DNA of 64,000 bases from Brachypodius melanocephalos (taxonomy: Eukaryota; Chordata; Aves; Passeriformes; Pycnonotidae): assembly GCA_013398615.1 (NCBI GenBank), contig VZSR01000520.1:21751265-21815264 (forward strand), written 5' to 3'. Positions 1-13,879 of the stretch are shown in pieces. The notes beneath the pieces were generated by a model. The model ran no database searches. It saw only the letters and a list, made by a program, of their open reading frames with translations, and was not told the origin of the DNA. Each line of letters opens with the position of its first letter. The stretch's first letter is position 1. The translations under genes were made by a program, and so were the position numbers.

Positions 1-65
1 AAAAAGAAAGAAAGAAACAGAACAAACCAAAACCAAAACAAATAAAAAACCACAACCAAAACAAC
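1..65. repeat. A/C-rich low-complexity tract at window edge
   Basis: AAACCAAAACCAAAAC-like sequence runs from the first base; its true start lies outside the window. Confidence 0.8.
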
Positions 66-1373
66 GTTTGGCTAAACCATGGATAGATGAAATAGCTGGT
101 CTTGAACAGGACATGATCTTGATTCTTTAACCTGTGACCCACACCACTGTATGGAAATTCATTATCTGATACAGTGTATTATTATTATTCAGCCTATGGA
201 AAATAAATTCAACAGGAAAGAGTATTTAAGAGCTGAGATTTTGAGAGAATAAAACATGGCATTTATACGTCTAAAAAGTTTATCAAATGGCTTCAAACAA
301 AGGTTATTTACCTATAAATGCTATCTTTCCTTCTGTTTAAACAAGTTTGAAACTGACACAACATAATTAATGTCAATGAATGTATTACCTATCGACTTAC
401 TGCTATGAGTGAAGAATGATACCCAGGATAAAAATTCAATATTTAAACATTTTTTTCACAACTTTTGTTTTTGATACACTTTTTACAAATGTATCTCAAA
501 GTCTTAATGTATTGTCTATTTTAGGACATTGAATTAATATGTTGTTTTATTTCACAAAAGTTGTGGTTTTAGTAGCTTTGTGTTCAGATATTCATTCATT
601 CCAATTTTGTGGAGTATGTGTAGGGGCAACACTTTTCAGTACTTTCACCAAAATTCTATCTAAAGTCTTAGTAACGAATCAATATAAAATACAATTAAAT
701 ATTGTCCATAACATTCTCTTTTTACTGCCTCATTATAAAGTCAAACTAATTGCAAACAAAAATACATGCCCCACAAATAATTTTTTAAGGCTAGAAAAAG
801 CTTAGATATTTTCAATGGTTATGTTAGCATGAAAATTGTATCTTTGAGAATCTAGCATGCTAGAAACTTGAGAAAATTTTGTATTTTCCACTTACACAAT
901 ATGTACATTAAAAATAATATTGTACCATGCCATATTTTGCACTGAATTGTTTCAAATTATATGCATAAATTTTAATTTCATCAGAATTTCATTGATATCA
1001 AAACACAACATGTTCTATAGAATACATAAAAAATTATCAGGTGCTGACTTATTCTAAAGGTAATGTGAAAGTAGGGTATTGAAAAAGAATTTAGCCCACC
1101 CATATGTTAAATAATCCTGTAAAAACAAACATCACTGTATTTATATACATAAATACATTATGAAATGTTTTATATGTATTTGTAGGCAGATGTAGTTTAA
1201 AGTCAGGACACCTCTTAGTCATTTTAAATGTAGTTCAAGATATTTAATAATTTTAAGGTAAGGTTTTGCCATTGTCCTATCATAAAAAGAAAGAACTCTT
1301 AGTTTTGATTAGATATTTCAGTTCTAGATACAGAATACATTAACTCTGATTGCTAAATATGAGAATTGTCCAG

Positions 1374-1480
1374 TTTTTTGCAAATTTTTTGGGGGGGTGG
1401 GTTTGTTGTGTTTGTTTTGGTTTTGGTCTTGGGTTTGTTTTGGTTTTGTTTTATTTTGGGTGGGTTTTTTTTTTTCCTTG
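1374..1480. repeat. T/G-rich low-complexity tract
   Basis: This is about 105 bp of almost only T and G on the plus strand, including a run of seven G and repeated TTTGGTTTTGG-like units. It belongs to a class of tracts seen elsewhere in the window in both orientations. Apparent reading frames through it on both strands are compositional artefacts. Confidence 0.9.
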
Positions 1481-2232
1481 CTAATACTACAAAAATGCAG
1501 CACTGCACAGATTTCATTATTATAGTTTTGTGCTGCATACTATGCAAAACATTTAAATTTACATACTAACAGGTTCTGTGGAAGATTTTGAAAAGCAATG
1601 TGCGTAGTTCTGATCAAGTCAGGTGTAAGTGCTTATGTCAATTTAAGTGAAAAACCTAAAAACATAAGAAGGTACAAAAATACACTCTAATAACCATACA
1701 CGTGAATTCAGAAGTAAATAGCATATTTAATGCCAGGGCAGTATTGTTGCACCTGGAATATCATAGCTACACTTGCAACATCCAGGTTACTGTTATATAG
1801 CTGGGATTATTCTAAAGGATGGGTGCAGTAAAATAAAGCAATGGCTTAATTCAGCCACAAAATTTAAAAGGAACTTTTCTCTATGCAACATGAAAAATTT
1901 TTCTGAACAAGAAACTGCTACTTTCCTCACTTGACACACAAAAGTTCATTAGGTTCACCACTAGCAGCTCTAGTTATTCAGCAAAATTATCTGTCTAATC
2001 AGAGGAAAGATAAAGAATGATCTTCTCCCTACTCATCCACTCCCCCCTTGTCCAGACATGTTTTGTATTTAGCACTATAAACAATATAAAAATTATGACG
2101 TATTTTGAGAAACAAATAAAAACTATAATGTGCTGGATTGAAATATGTTTGTCTGCTTAAGAAATAAAGATACCCTTTTCTAAACATCTGATTTAGAAAC
2201 AGACTACTGTTTCTTTCATTGGCAACTCTCTT

Positions 2233-2271
2233 AAATGGTATTAATTTAGTAATATATCACTAATACCATTT
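2233..2271. repeat. Inverted repeat, 11-bp arms
   Basis: AAATGGTATTA at 2233-2243 and TAATACCATTT at 2261-2271 are exact reverse complements around a 17-nt loop. The stem is A+T-rich. No flanking duplication marks it as a transposon. Confidence 0.9.
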
Positions 2272-5040
2272 CAAATACAACCCCGGGCATGGTGAATTTT
2301 TCATGGCAATTTTTTTTTTTTTACATATAGGACACCTTTTAAAAAAAATGTATTAGGTAATTAGACAGTATGTCTCTATTTTATATTAGGACAAAAACAC
2401 TACATTCTGGAGAAAATTCAGTTTGAACAAAACATAAATGCATTTGTACTCACTTTACTTAAAACATAAGCAATCCTGCTCTTCTTGAAATGAAGAGCAA
2501 CATTTGTATTATTTTGAGATATTCAGTCGTAACATTCTTGTATTTGTGACAGCTAATTTAAAATTTTATTAAAAAATTTAGATATTTATTTTTAAAAGCA
2601 AAACATATTTAGGATTTATTTATTTATTTAGGAGTATTAATCTTGCTACCAGTTTGCAATTCTCCACCTATTTCTTTTATTCACTAAATCTTTCCCTATT
2701 TGCATATTGGAATATCAACTCTTTATGGCAAATGTTGGCTGTGTGGAATAGTAACAGAGTATCTAACATATTAGATAGATCACAGTGATCTAGGTGCCAG
2801 TAGAAAAGAAAGACTACAAATACCTTATTTTTTTCTACTGAAACCTAAAATCCATACAGTCCCTAAGTTAAAAGGTATAAAATGATAGAAAAAAATCAGA
2901 AATTGAAACATAAAGTGTTATCTATTTGGTTTTGTTACCTGCATGACCACCATTGAAAAAAAAAGTACTTAACTACTTGTCAGGGAAACTGGAGAGTGCA
3001 CTTATTTTCCATTTACAGATAACAGGTCCAGAAACTGATTTGGATGCAGAAGGGAGAAACAAAACTGCTACTCGAAATAAGTGCTCTGAGCTATCCAATA
3101 AAGGTATCTTTCACTATGTGAGAAGATTACGTTTCCAGGTTTATGTGTATGCTCCTGGCTATTTCCAAATTCGTGCTGCAAAAAGGAGAGTACCTAAAGC
3201 AATTATGAACATACACTTACATATGCATAAGAATAAGCACACCTGTAATTTGTTTTGCTCAAATGCTATAGGAAGAAAAACAGGAAAGTAACTCAGCCTT
3301 AATTTCATGTCAAATAGATTTTATAAAAATTAAGGACTGCAATTATGACATCTGCTTACTCACAAAGTAAATTAATTGCTTCCACAGGCATCGCTCTCAT
3401 CCTATTTGTGTTAGCATAGCAAGTTCAAAATCAGGCTTAAAAAGTATAATATTCCCCCAAAAAGTCATCCAACCATAACAAATATAACAGAAACAAAGTA
3501 ATTTCTCTGTGTACATTTTCAGTGAAACATGACTGTGTCTTTAAAAGCCTTGACAAAAGTCCAAGAAACCTGGGGTGTAAAAAGGGCTCAAACCAGAGAG
3601 CAGTTTGCTACCCTCAGTTCCCAATGAAATCCATAGAGATTTCATGTAACTCTGCCCTTAAGAGGAAAAGGACTGGTACTTAAGGGATCTAGCCCACTGT
3701 GTCCAGAGACACAATTCAAACTGCTTTTAACTTTTGCCACGAGTAGCTCGTATAAATCCTAGACTCCTAAACCTTGTATCAATTAATTCCCTAAACATTT
3801 TCCATTTATCGCCAGCCCACCTGCATAAGCCTGTGCTGCATTCATGTATCATGTCAGAATCGCCTAAAAGTCTCCGGATTTACCCAACTGAAAGTCCTGG
3901 CTCAGTTAAGTGAGCAGAATCCAGTGTGGAATGCCAGATGTTTGGTGATTATGCTCTGCCACTTCTCATCCTCCCCAATGCTGCACAGCGATAATCTGCA
4001 CTGAGCAGCTATGAATGCATATGAATACATGCTAAACATTTTCATGGGAAGAACCATGACCAAATCTGCTCTACTACCCATGTTCTGTCTTCTCAATTCT
4101 CATTCCCACTCCTCTCATGTAAAGACCTCCTACAAATAGCTTAACTTACAAATAAATTCCCACCCTTCCACTTTTCTTCTGATTTATTTCTTTGCCCTCC
4201 TTCTCTCTGAAAACATTTGACCTGGTTATATTATCACTTCTCACAGTCTCTAGAGTTAGGGCTATGGCGATCACGAACTCACGCCATACATAACACCCAG
4301 CTAATATAAAGTCTATGCTGATAAATGTAGTGGAAGGATGAAAAGAGAATTCCAGAAAGCCAGAATTAGCACTTGATATGGCCGTTACACCAATCAGAGT
4401 AACTGTGTGTTAAGAAGGTTGAAAAAAATGGTTTTAGGTTTCAAGTTTCCCATGGTGGCATGACACATGTCTGAACTAAATTACACCAGAAGAGAAATAT
4501 TACTAATTATATAAAATAGCATCAAAACTTGGAAAAAACAAACCCAACAATTCAACAGTGGAAATATTTAAATGCATCAGCTTCTATTTATTCCAACTCA
4601 CATAAATGTTTCTAAGAGACTGCACAGAGATTAATGAACCAAGGATCTTTTTTATCTATTATTCAGGTTTCCTTTTTCCTCTTTTATTTTCAACAGTGTA
4701 ATTATAACTCATTCCATGAATTTTCTGTAAGTTATTCTTTTTCCTTCCATTAAATCTTTCATCAACTTGTCTAATGTCAGTTTATTTTTTCTTAACAGAA
4801 AAACACTTTACAGAAACGATTTCATCTAATCTAACAAATTCATCCTAATTTGTCACAATTCTACATTTTAGTCTCTGAAGCAAATAACTGCATTTCCTTT
4901 AAAATTTAAATTGCTGCATTCTTTTTCACATATTTTTCTTTTCTTTTTTTTTTTTTTTCCTGTCTTCTTGCTCATCAATTATTTTAAAAACTCCCTCTGG
5001 ATTCTATGTCTGAAAATTTAATTCTATTTTAGCTGCTCGT

Positions 5041-5739
5041 ATGTCCACAGGCTTGGACTTGGTGAGTGGTGAGGCTTGTGAGTCGTCCTGTATCACCTAT
5101 CCTAAACTGAAGTGGCACTATAACAAAAATCTGAGAGGAAAATTAGGATCAATTGTAAGGCTGAGAGAAGTCTTACTGAAATCAAGCAGAAAGACACTTA
5201 AATTCATTCGAGGCAAGGTGATGCCTGCATGCACACAGAATCCACAGCCACGGTCTGTTGTATCAGGCAACTCCTGGAAAGCCCTTGGCTACACAGCCAC
5301 CAAGAACCACGGGTTCAAGGCAGCACGAGCTACTGAAAGGTCACCAGTCACCCCACACACACAGCAGGCTGCTCTGGACAGATGTTTGTCCGTGTCAGAC
5401 TTGGCCTCAGCCTCCAACAGTAGCCTTACACAGCAAATCTCTACTTATTGCACACACACACAGCCTCAAGGAAGCTACTGGAATTTCTCTCGGTATCTCT
5501 GGATTGGATTCCATATTGGATTCATGCATATGCTGAAACATGAATTTACTTTTTCAGAGGTGTCTCAACAAGTTCTTGATTGCTCAGTTCCAGATTATAC
5601 ATTTTGGCTTCAGAGAAAGTTCTTAGAAGGAACAGAGATATCTTTTAGAAACATTGCTCTAATAGTCCGCTTGATACTTATTTACAAAAATAAGCACATA
5701 TCCATGAAAAGCAAAGCCAGGCTTTGTAGATTCAGCTAG
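5041..5739 (+). other. Unexplained 232-codon open frame in a GC-richer block
   Basis: An ATG frame of 232 codons runs without a stop, far longer than any other in the window. Its first two thirds lie in a local island of about 50% G+C (5221-5460), where stops are rarer. An AATAAA signal lies at 5751-5756, 12 nt after the stop codon. The product has no domain I recognise, no signal peptide and no membrane segment beyond a short hydrophobic patch near residues 198-205. It lies antisense within a NOVA1 intron. It may be a chance frame in a decayed repeat, or an antisense transcript. I do not claim a gene. Confidence 0.2.
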
Positions 5740-7440
5740 ATCATCATGTAAATAAACCTAGACCATAAATTGTCTTCTTCCCTGACTATGTTTAAATTCT
5801 GTAAATGTCATTCCAATTCCATTTCTTTCTTTCTACAAAAGAATGTCTAGAACTGAAATACTGTGTGAACAAGTGCAATGGATTACGGGAAGAGATTAGC
5901 TGCTACTTTGTTCCTCAACATAATGAACTTTTTTCTTTTTCTAGTCATGTTTGTGTTAATATGATTTTCTTCTCATCACAAGCAGTACATATACTTGTCT
6001 GCCTGCAATTATTCCAAGATGAATATTATTTTGCTACTTCCCTACATTGCCTCTTTGTGGTATTTCTGACCTCGTAATTACAGTTTCTTTCAAGACAATT
6101 CAGGGTTAACTTAATCCATTGGAAAAATATTGCAACTCTGAGTTTTGCCTCAACTCACACTAGATTATTACAAATAAAATAAATTGACAGAGCAAATAGA
6201 TGTTCTAAGATGTTTGGTTTTATCTGCTGGTACACTGCAGGAGGATTTTGGTCTGATACCGACACTACTGTTTATCACAAGTGTTTATATTTCTCCAGTT
6301 CTTAGAGCCCCTCTCTCAGCTGAGCTTGCATTTATCGTTCCATTTTAGTCACAAAAACTATCATGCAATGGAAACTGAACTTCAACTTAAATACTCGGGA
6401 AAAATTTACATCTGAAATCACAAGGCTTAGAAAGTCAGAACTAAGCAGGAGAAATATTTACTAGAGATAAGACTGTGTAAGGATGTTTTGCACAAATTGC
6501 TCTTTTGGCTTAAATCAATACTATTTTTCAATTAGCATTTGATATTAAACCTTGACTCTTTGAGGCACTCAAAAAAGTTACTCCCACTTCTTTTAGTAAC
6601 TACCTAATTACAATTCTGCCCACTTTAAAGTATGAACATTAAGATTTTTCTTTCATGCTTTTAACTAAAGATGTAATTTGGAATGCAAATTTTTCACAGC
6701 AAGGAACTAGCAAATCATGTTTAAAGAAACAAGAAAAATATTCTCTGGTGCTTGCTTTAGTTACCCTTCTGTCACCAATGTGTGTAGGCTCTAACTCATA
6801 AACAGAAAGGCTTCTTCTCTCAAAAGCATAATGTGTGCACAGCCAAGTTGTGTACACAGAAAGAGTAATTCCTAAAACAATGTTGGTTATACAGGTGGCT
6901 GATTTGATAAGATTATCTAGTCCTAAAGAAAGTATTATTAAAATTTTGCACTCACACATGCACACATAAAAATCTGAGTAGTTTCGTAAGTATCCCTCAA
7001 GAAAACATGATTCAAAACTGTGGGAATGGAGTATACCAACTCCTCCATGAATTCTCTATGATACATAGTTTTAATAACAGAGAAGAAACTTAACTTTTTA
7101 ATTTTTTTTTTTCTCAGTAGAATAAAACAACATTCCATATTTAATGCATTAATGTTTCATGAGCTTCAAATTACATTTGCAAAGAAGTGTAATGTATTTT
7201 GAGAAGCTTCATTTATACTTTTCACTTTTTTTTTAAATTAAAAAAAGAAAAAATGAGCTGGTTACATACTAAATTACACAAGAGAAAAAAACTAATAGAT
7301 TTTCACTCAGTTGCAGAGAATGCAGTATACATAGAAAAATAGACATCCATATTGGCTATGCTGTTGTTCAGATGAAACATCTTTAAAAAGACAGAAAGCA
7401 TGGATATTAACAGCTCTCTCCAGTACTGACTAAACCTTCA

Positions 7441-7506
7441 GTGATGGTAGAATGTTAACCCTATGTGATGGTTGAGTGTTAGGTGATGGTAGAATGTTAA
7501 CCCTAT
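7441..7506. repeat. Imperfect tandem repeat with two perfect 24-bp copies
   Basis: A 24-bp unit beginning GTGATGGTAGAATG is identical at 7441-7464 and 7483-7506. Between them lies an 18-bp degenerate copy, GTGATGGTTGAGTGTTAG, so three units stand head to tail. No coding sense is evident. Confidence 0.95.
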
Positions 7507-8570
7507 TCTCTATTTAAAATCATCATAGTTTCCTCTCACCCTATCTAAAATTTCCCTTTTTTCCTCATTCTTATATATTTTGTTGCATGGTGTTCTATGA
7601 ACACCTGCCAACACTCCACGGATGGGTTTCAAAAATGCATGAATATTTACAGAACTATTAAGTATACCAATTTGAGATACTTCTAACTGAAAGAAAGCAT
7701 ATAATATAATTTCATTACTGGAATTGCTGAAAAAAACCACTTCTCAATACAAAATAATTGACATAAAATGTAGATAATGTACATTATTTTAAAACCAAAT
7801 ATGCCTCCCTGATGGTATCACTGAAACTCCTACTGTTTTACATTAGACAGGATCTAAATTATGAACTCATAAAACCCACTCCAGTTTCAAAAGTTAATTA
7901 ATCTTCTTGACAGACAGAGAGGCAAGGTGGGTGCATCCTTTTTTTTAAATGCTTTCCAGTCACGGATCTGTAGATGCTACTTTGGCTCCTCATAGCTATT
8001 GTTCAAAGAAGCACTGCACTGGCTGCTTTCCTGACCAAACTTCAGGAGGTAAATACATAAATGAATAGCACATTTCTGCTCTCCTCAAGAGAATCCTTAA
8101 CAGACTGCATGCATGAGCTTGACAGGTACTCTCCAGTAGCAGAACAGCCAAAAACTTGCTCTGAATGACATGCTGTATTTTAACTACAAAACTTGCACTT
8201 GATGAGAAGCAATCATTGGAAGAAATCCTATGGCTAACACATACAAGAGATTTGCTAAGAGGTTAATAACAAATCTTAGACAGCCTATAAGCAGGCACCT
8301 AAGAACCAATTTTCCATTGACTTCCAGGAGACTGATGCTTCCTTTTTTTTTTTTTTTTTTTAATGGCCATGGACCTGCAAGTCTAAGAGAAAACTAACAG
8401 TATTTTTAAATAACCCTTTGACTGGACTATGAAGATACACTGTTAACATTACAAAGCATCACAGCTATCAACAGTGCACAGTTTCCAGTGTAAACTTGGA
8501 TAAATATGGCTGGAATACACAATTATGTTCTTCTAAAAGAATCAATGCAGAAAATTATATGCATTAGTTA

Positions 8571-8590
8571 TATCATTTAATTAAATGATA
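8571..8590. repeat. Perfect 20-bp palindrome
   Basis: TATCATTTAATTAAATGATA equals its own reverse complement. It could form a loop-less cruciform or a symmetrical binding site; the TTAATTAA core resembles a paired-homeodomain site. Confidence 0.95.
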
Positions 8591-9936
8591 GAAATGGGCT
8601 AAGGGACTTGCCATTTCTCTGCCAATGACACTTTTCATTGAATCTGACTAAAACTTGAAATGCTGGAAAAACTAAACCTTGGATATTAGAAAGACATTGA
8701 GATTTTTATGTTTTGACATTGCTGGCCAGATCATGTTTTTTAACAGCATGCCAAACTTTTTCTAAATTAATTTAGGACTTAAATCCAAATATGAAATCAT
8801 GTTTCAGCATTACTGGTAAGACTACTGAAAATCAGTCTCTGGACACTGCATTTTAAAATTAATCTATCTGTAGGACTGACAGGACAAAAGAAGGCTAAGA
8901 GTTTTATTTTGTTTTTCAGAAGATCTTTGCCACATTTGATTTCTACAAGATATGTAGCACAATAATTCAAGAACTATTTGGCAATTCAAAACAAAATTTA
9001 AGTTATCAACTGTGTATCACATGCAGGAGACCTCTCTTTTAAAAGATGTGGAATTAAGGTGAATGAGCAGAACCATTTCAACTCTATGGCATGGAAAATA
9101 AGGACTTATTGTGACCATTTAGAAAGGGGTATTTCCTTCTTGCTCACAGCTCTTTGAGATCCTTTTGTGGGAGGCCAAAAGAGAGAGTTAGATCATCAGC
9201 AGGAGGAGCTTTATGGTTACTAATATCAACAGGTTTGCCATTCCCAAAGGAAGCAAGTAAAGTGTTCAGAAAACATACAGTTGTTAGTCCCTTTCTTAAA
9301 ATACACTGTCCATTTCTATATTTAATATTTGCATGCTCACAAATAGTCCCCAATTTTGCTATCACAGTTACCATATTCTGATCTTTTGAAATTTGAAGTT
9401 TTAAGTGAGAATCTGTGGGGTTGAAAAAATGGTAGATATTGAAAGAAGGCAGTAGAAGAAAGTGTAACTAGCTGAATGTGTTTTGTCTAAATGAACACCT
9501 TTGAGTTTTCATGACCATAAAATAAAATAATGATACTAAACCCTAACACCCCCTCCTACACTATTTGTGATTAAAATTCTGGGGTGATTATTCTGTTCTC
9601 CATAAAAAGGAAGGGGATACACACATTAATTAAAACCCTTGTGGTAACCCAATTAATTTCTCAAGTCCATGAAAATACAAGCATATTTATTCTTGTTTTC
9701 CCCTACAGACAGGTTTTTATAGCTTGTTTTTCACTACAAAAAAATTAAGAAAGAAAAATGATACAAAGCTAATGACCAAATGTTTTCCTAAAAACTATAT
9801 AAATCAATTTTTCTTATGAGTTTTTTTCTCTGAAAACATCCATTTTGCTTTAGATAGAAACACGTGATAAGATGGCAAAGCCAAATAGCTTTTAAAAGTA
9901 GGAATATTTTAAAATGTTATCTAACTAAATGCAACA

Positions 9937-9985
9937 ATTAAAAAACCCCAAAAAACCACCACAAAACAAAACAACAAAAAACTTT
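9937..9985. repeat. A/C-rich low-complexity tract
   Basis: Nearly pure A/C on the plus strand with CCCCAAAAAACCACCAC-type units, about 49 bp. Confidence 0.8.
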
Positions 9986-11504
9986 CTCACCATTCCCACA
10001 GATATACAGTTTAATAGAAAAACTTACAGAAAAGTAAATAAGTGGAGCAAATCCAAACCCAACTGAATACATACCACTACTATAGATATTTTTATATGCA
10101 CACACAGTACTGTACTAAAAACACACACGGCTGTATAAGAATGCCTAATACTTGATTTACTTGCTAATAGAAGCAGCTCTCTTGCACTGAGTATCTAGTG
10201 AAGAGCTTCAGCTTAGGTAGAGAGTAGAGAAGCTACTAATTCAGCAGTGCCTCTTTAAATCATATTTTTGCAATTCAGCTGTTTAAAAACAGTAAGGGAA
10301 AAGAAACCCAAATGAGTCCATATGAAAGACATGCAGGTACTCTCTACAGACACAATGAAAGGAGCCCCCACTTCCTCCCAGGTCCATCATGTCTTAGAGC
10401 CTCCCAGCTGCAATCATGCCAAAAATAAGTCTGATGCATGGACCAAATGAAAGACGTCCTCATTTCAAAATCTAGGAATAAAACCCACAGTCTGTTTACA
10501 AAATTGTTTCAAGGGACTCTCCAACCCTTCTTGGAAATCAGATTTCAGCTCTTAACAATATTAGGTAATCTACATAATATAGCTTTGGTCTGGGAAGTAT
10601 CTTCTATATCCAGTCTATATTTAGTTACACATCCAGAGGTAAGAAAAGCCTGAACAGGGAATTTCTAATGGTGCATCTTGGCATTACCTGGCACCAGTTG
10701 TGCACATACAATTTTACTGAAAGGTTGCAAACTTAGGGTAAAATGGAAGATAAAACTTATCCTATCATCAGCCAATACATATAAAATAAATATGGTGGAA
10801 TAAAGATGATGGAGAGGGAAATCTGGCTTCTGCAAAATGCACCTGGTCTGTTGGAATTCTGGAAACTAAGAATTTGGGCTTTTAGTATATAGTAATACAT
10901 ATGAGTTAAGATGGAGGATTTTGGGTGTTGTCTAAATCCTTCTTCACATTCTTCTACCTTCTTCATGGGTTTAGGTGGCTTTTTGTAACTGGGTGAAAGA
11001 GGTCTGCATTGTGGGCCTTGGGTGGTCATTATTAGGTCAGAAATATAAATAATATAGGGTGTCACCTTGTTATTGGGTAACTGGTGCTTAAATAACCTTG
11101 CAAAGAGTCAGAGATAACCATTTTACCTTAACACTGGTCTATTGAGATAAACTAACAAGATTAACAGCATCAAGGGTCATGGTTACTTTGAATCCCTGGC
11201 TTTGCAATAGATGACCAGCAGCAGAAGCTTGATTGTTTCTGTATTAGGTAATCCTTAACTTATAAAATAGAATTTTATGTAGCAGGAATTACTCAATTAA
11301 ATTCTCAGAGACGCTCTCTCATAGATGTTGTTTGAAAATTGTTTTCAAATGAGAAAGGGAGGACAGTTAAACAGGAAACATTTATAAAACCATGTGTCTT
11401 TAGGTAATGAAAAACAGTAATTGTTAGAAATTTTCATTACAGAAAGGACATAGTTTCCTTAGTGTGGTTTCTCTGATGGGTGGATTGATAGCTGGCCACA
11501 CACA

Positions 11505-11986
11505 AGCATTGTGCTGGGCCTCTCACTCCAAGAAAGAGCATGTCCAGGGAAGAGCAATAAAGCTGGTGAAGTGTCTGGGGAGTGAGTTCTATGTGGAGCA
11601 GCTGAGGGAGCCCAGAGAAATGGAAGCTCAAAAAGGGGAGACCTTATTGCTCTCCACAACTCCTTGAAAAAGGGTTGTATTGAGGTGGGATATCAGCCTC
11701 TTCTCCTTGGCAGCTGGTGACAGCTCTAAAGGAAACGGCATCAAGCTTTGCCAGGGGAAGTTCAGGCTGGACATGAGAAGGAATTTCTTCACAGAAAGGG
11801 TAATTAAACATTGGAATGAACTGTCCAGGGAGGTGGTGGAGTCACCATCCCTGGAAGTGTTCAAGAAATTATTGGAGGTGGCATTTAGTGTCAAGGTCTG
11901 GTGGACAAGGCGGTGTTACATCATTGGTTAGACTTGATGATGTCAGAAATCTTTTCCAACCTAATTGATTTTGAGATTCTGTGATG
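11505..11986 (+). mobile_element. CR1 LINE, 5'-truncated 3' end
   Basis: This block is GC-richer than its surroundings and follows the CR1 consensus closely. It includes a stretch like GAGCATGTCCAGGGAAGAGC, the block GAGACCTTATTGCTCTC, and the block AGGAATTTCTTCACAGAAAGG. It ends in CTTTTCCAACCTAATTGATT and a terminal GATTCTGTGATG typical of CR1. A residual frame around 11750-11880 reads KFRLDMRRNFFTERVIKHW, the C-terminal end of the CR1 reverse-transcriptase polyprotein. The copy is a dead, 5'-truncated insertion antisense to NOVA1. Confidence 0.93.
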
Positions 11987-13879
11987 TCTCCAAACTTAAT
12001 AAGCAATGCTATAGGACTCCATAGCTCTCTAATGCTAATAGAGTCTTCTGACAATTCAATTCAAAAACCTTCCTCTCAGAGCCTGACATTATGTCTCTAA
12101 GAAGGACTAGAGAACAGAATAAGGTAAAATCAAGCTGTAGGTCTGAGGAAATACATCATTAACCGCAACTAAGCTGTAGATGGCTGGCTTAGAATTCCAT
12201 CTCCAGCTGATTCATATATTTAGTTTATAACTATATCTACTTCTTGGTTAATTCCTGTAAATTTGTAGTTATATGTGTTTAACCAAGATAGCCACCAGGA
12301 AGCCAGAAGTAACTACTGCTGTGACTGAAAAAAAAAAAAAAGGGAATAAGTGGAGACAAGACAGAAGTTACCAATTGTTTGACTTAGGAGAAGTAAAAGG
12401 TTTGATCGGTCCTAACTTAGGTCAGTTATCAAAGTCGACTTAGCTTATCCCTATAATTAGAAAAGACAGGTGAAAGTACAATTACATCTCCTTGTTAAAT
12501 ATGAAGATTCTGGATTTAGATCATACATACGTAGTTCAGCAGGAAAACTGTATATACTTATTGTTAAACCACGTATTTGCAAGCCAAGTGATTTCCATGC
12601 ATCTGTGCTCTGAGTTATATTTCTCATACAATGGGAGACAAATTTCATTAAGGCAAGCCATCTGTAGACAAGCACTAGGCACAGGTAATACTTGAATATT
12701 GATAACTTGCACTTGTTAATAATTTTGTGTAGATAATAAGCTCACACAAATGTTCATGTGGGAAAAGAAATTACTCTTTATGCAAACTAAGGCTGAGGGG
12801 CACAAATATGGCTGTATTTACACATTGACATTACATGTTTTTATATGTATATTACAAATGTGAAATACTATGTATGCATTAACATGGAAAAATACCTTAC
12901 ACGCAAAAAATTTGAAGGCAGCATCTGAGTAAATTTAAGTGTCTCTTTTTAAAGGCACAATGAAAATTAATTTGCATCTAACTCTTGCCCTGATATTAAC
13001 TACTACGCACACTATATACACTTCTGCTTCAACAGCTAACTATTTATTTTTCTTTTTAAAGAAAAGATACTGAAAAATATGAAAAGAAAAAAAAGAGGAA
13101 GACCTGTCTCCAAAATGAGATGGAGGTGAGGAAATCAATAGATTTACTAACTCTTTGATTTGACAATACATTTGTCCCTTTTTTTCTAACAAATATTCAC
13201 TGTGATCTTTGTTACAGTAAGGACTTTTTTTTAGATAGAGTTCAATAAATGCATTATAAATTATTCTAATCTCATTTCAATTCAGATTTCAAAACTTTCA
13301 TCCTATCAAAGTTGCAGTCTCCTCCTTTTCTTTCTCTGATTCACCTGTGTTCCTATTACCATAAGGTAGGCGCAACTTCCAGTTTACTTTGAAATTGGAT
13401 GCAGCAAAGACAACCATCACAGTACACACACATTGTATACAGCAAATCAGTCTTTTCTGTGACTGCTAATGTAATGTCTATCATTTATTATCCAATTACT
13501 TACGATATAATTAAAGCAGAAATTTCTATAAAACTGCTGGCATACAAGTGAAATACAACATGTGAAATGTCTTTAACAAAAAGCTGTTATTTCCTTCTCT
13601 TTCTAAAACAATGTCATAATACTGGTTCTAGATTGCTGGTTTATTAAAAATTTTAAACTCATGAATAATGTTTCTGCAAGGAAGTGATTATCTTTTGACT
13701 TGATTTCTCTTCTTTTCTGCATCACTTAATTATACATGTGCACAGGTCTGCAGATCTTAAGGTATTGTATTTTGCTTCAGTACTTTTTTTTCTATACAAT
13801 GCCATTAATCGTAGTGTAATCTATTTCATAAACCAGTTTCATTCCATAACTGTAACACTTTAAAGGAGCCCACATGGAG

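Noticed and set aside
1353..1569. Opposing frames of 64 and 67 codons
   Set aside because: They are produced by the T/G low-complexity tract on both strands.
11680..11931. 83-codon frame with conserved-looking FRLDMRRNFFTE segment
   Set aside because: This is the residual C-terminus of the CR1 polyprotein inside the CR1 fragment, not a gene.
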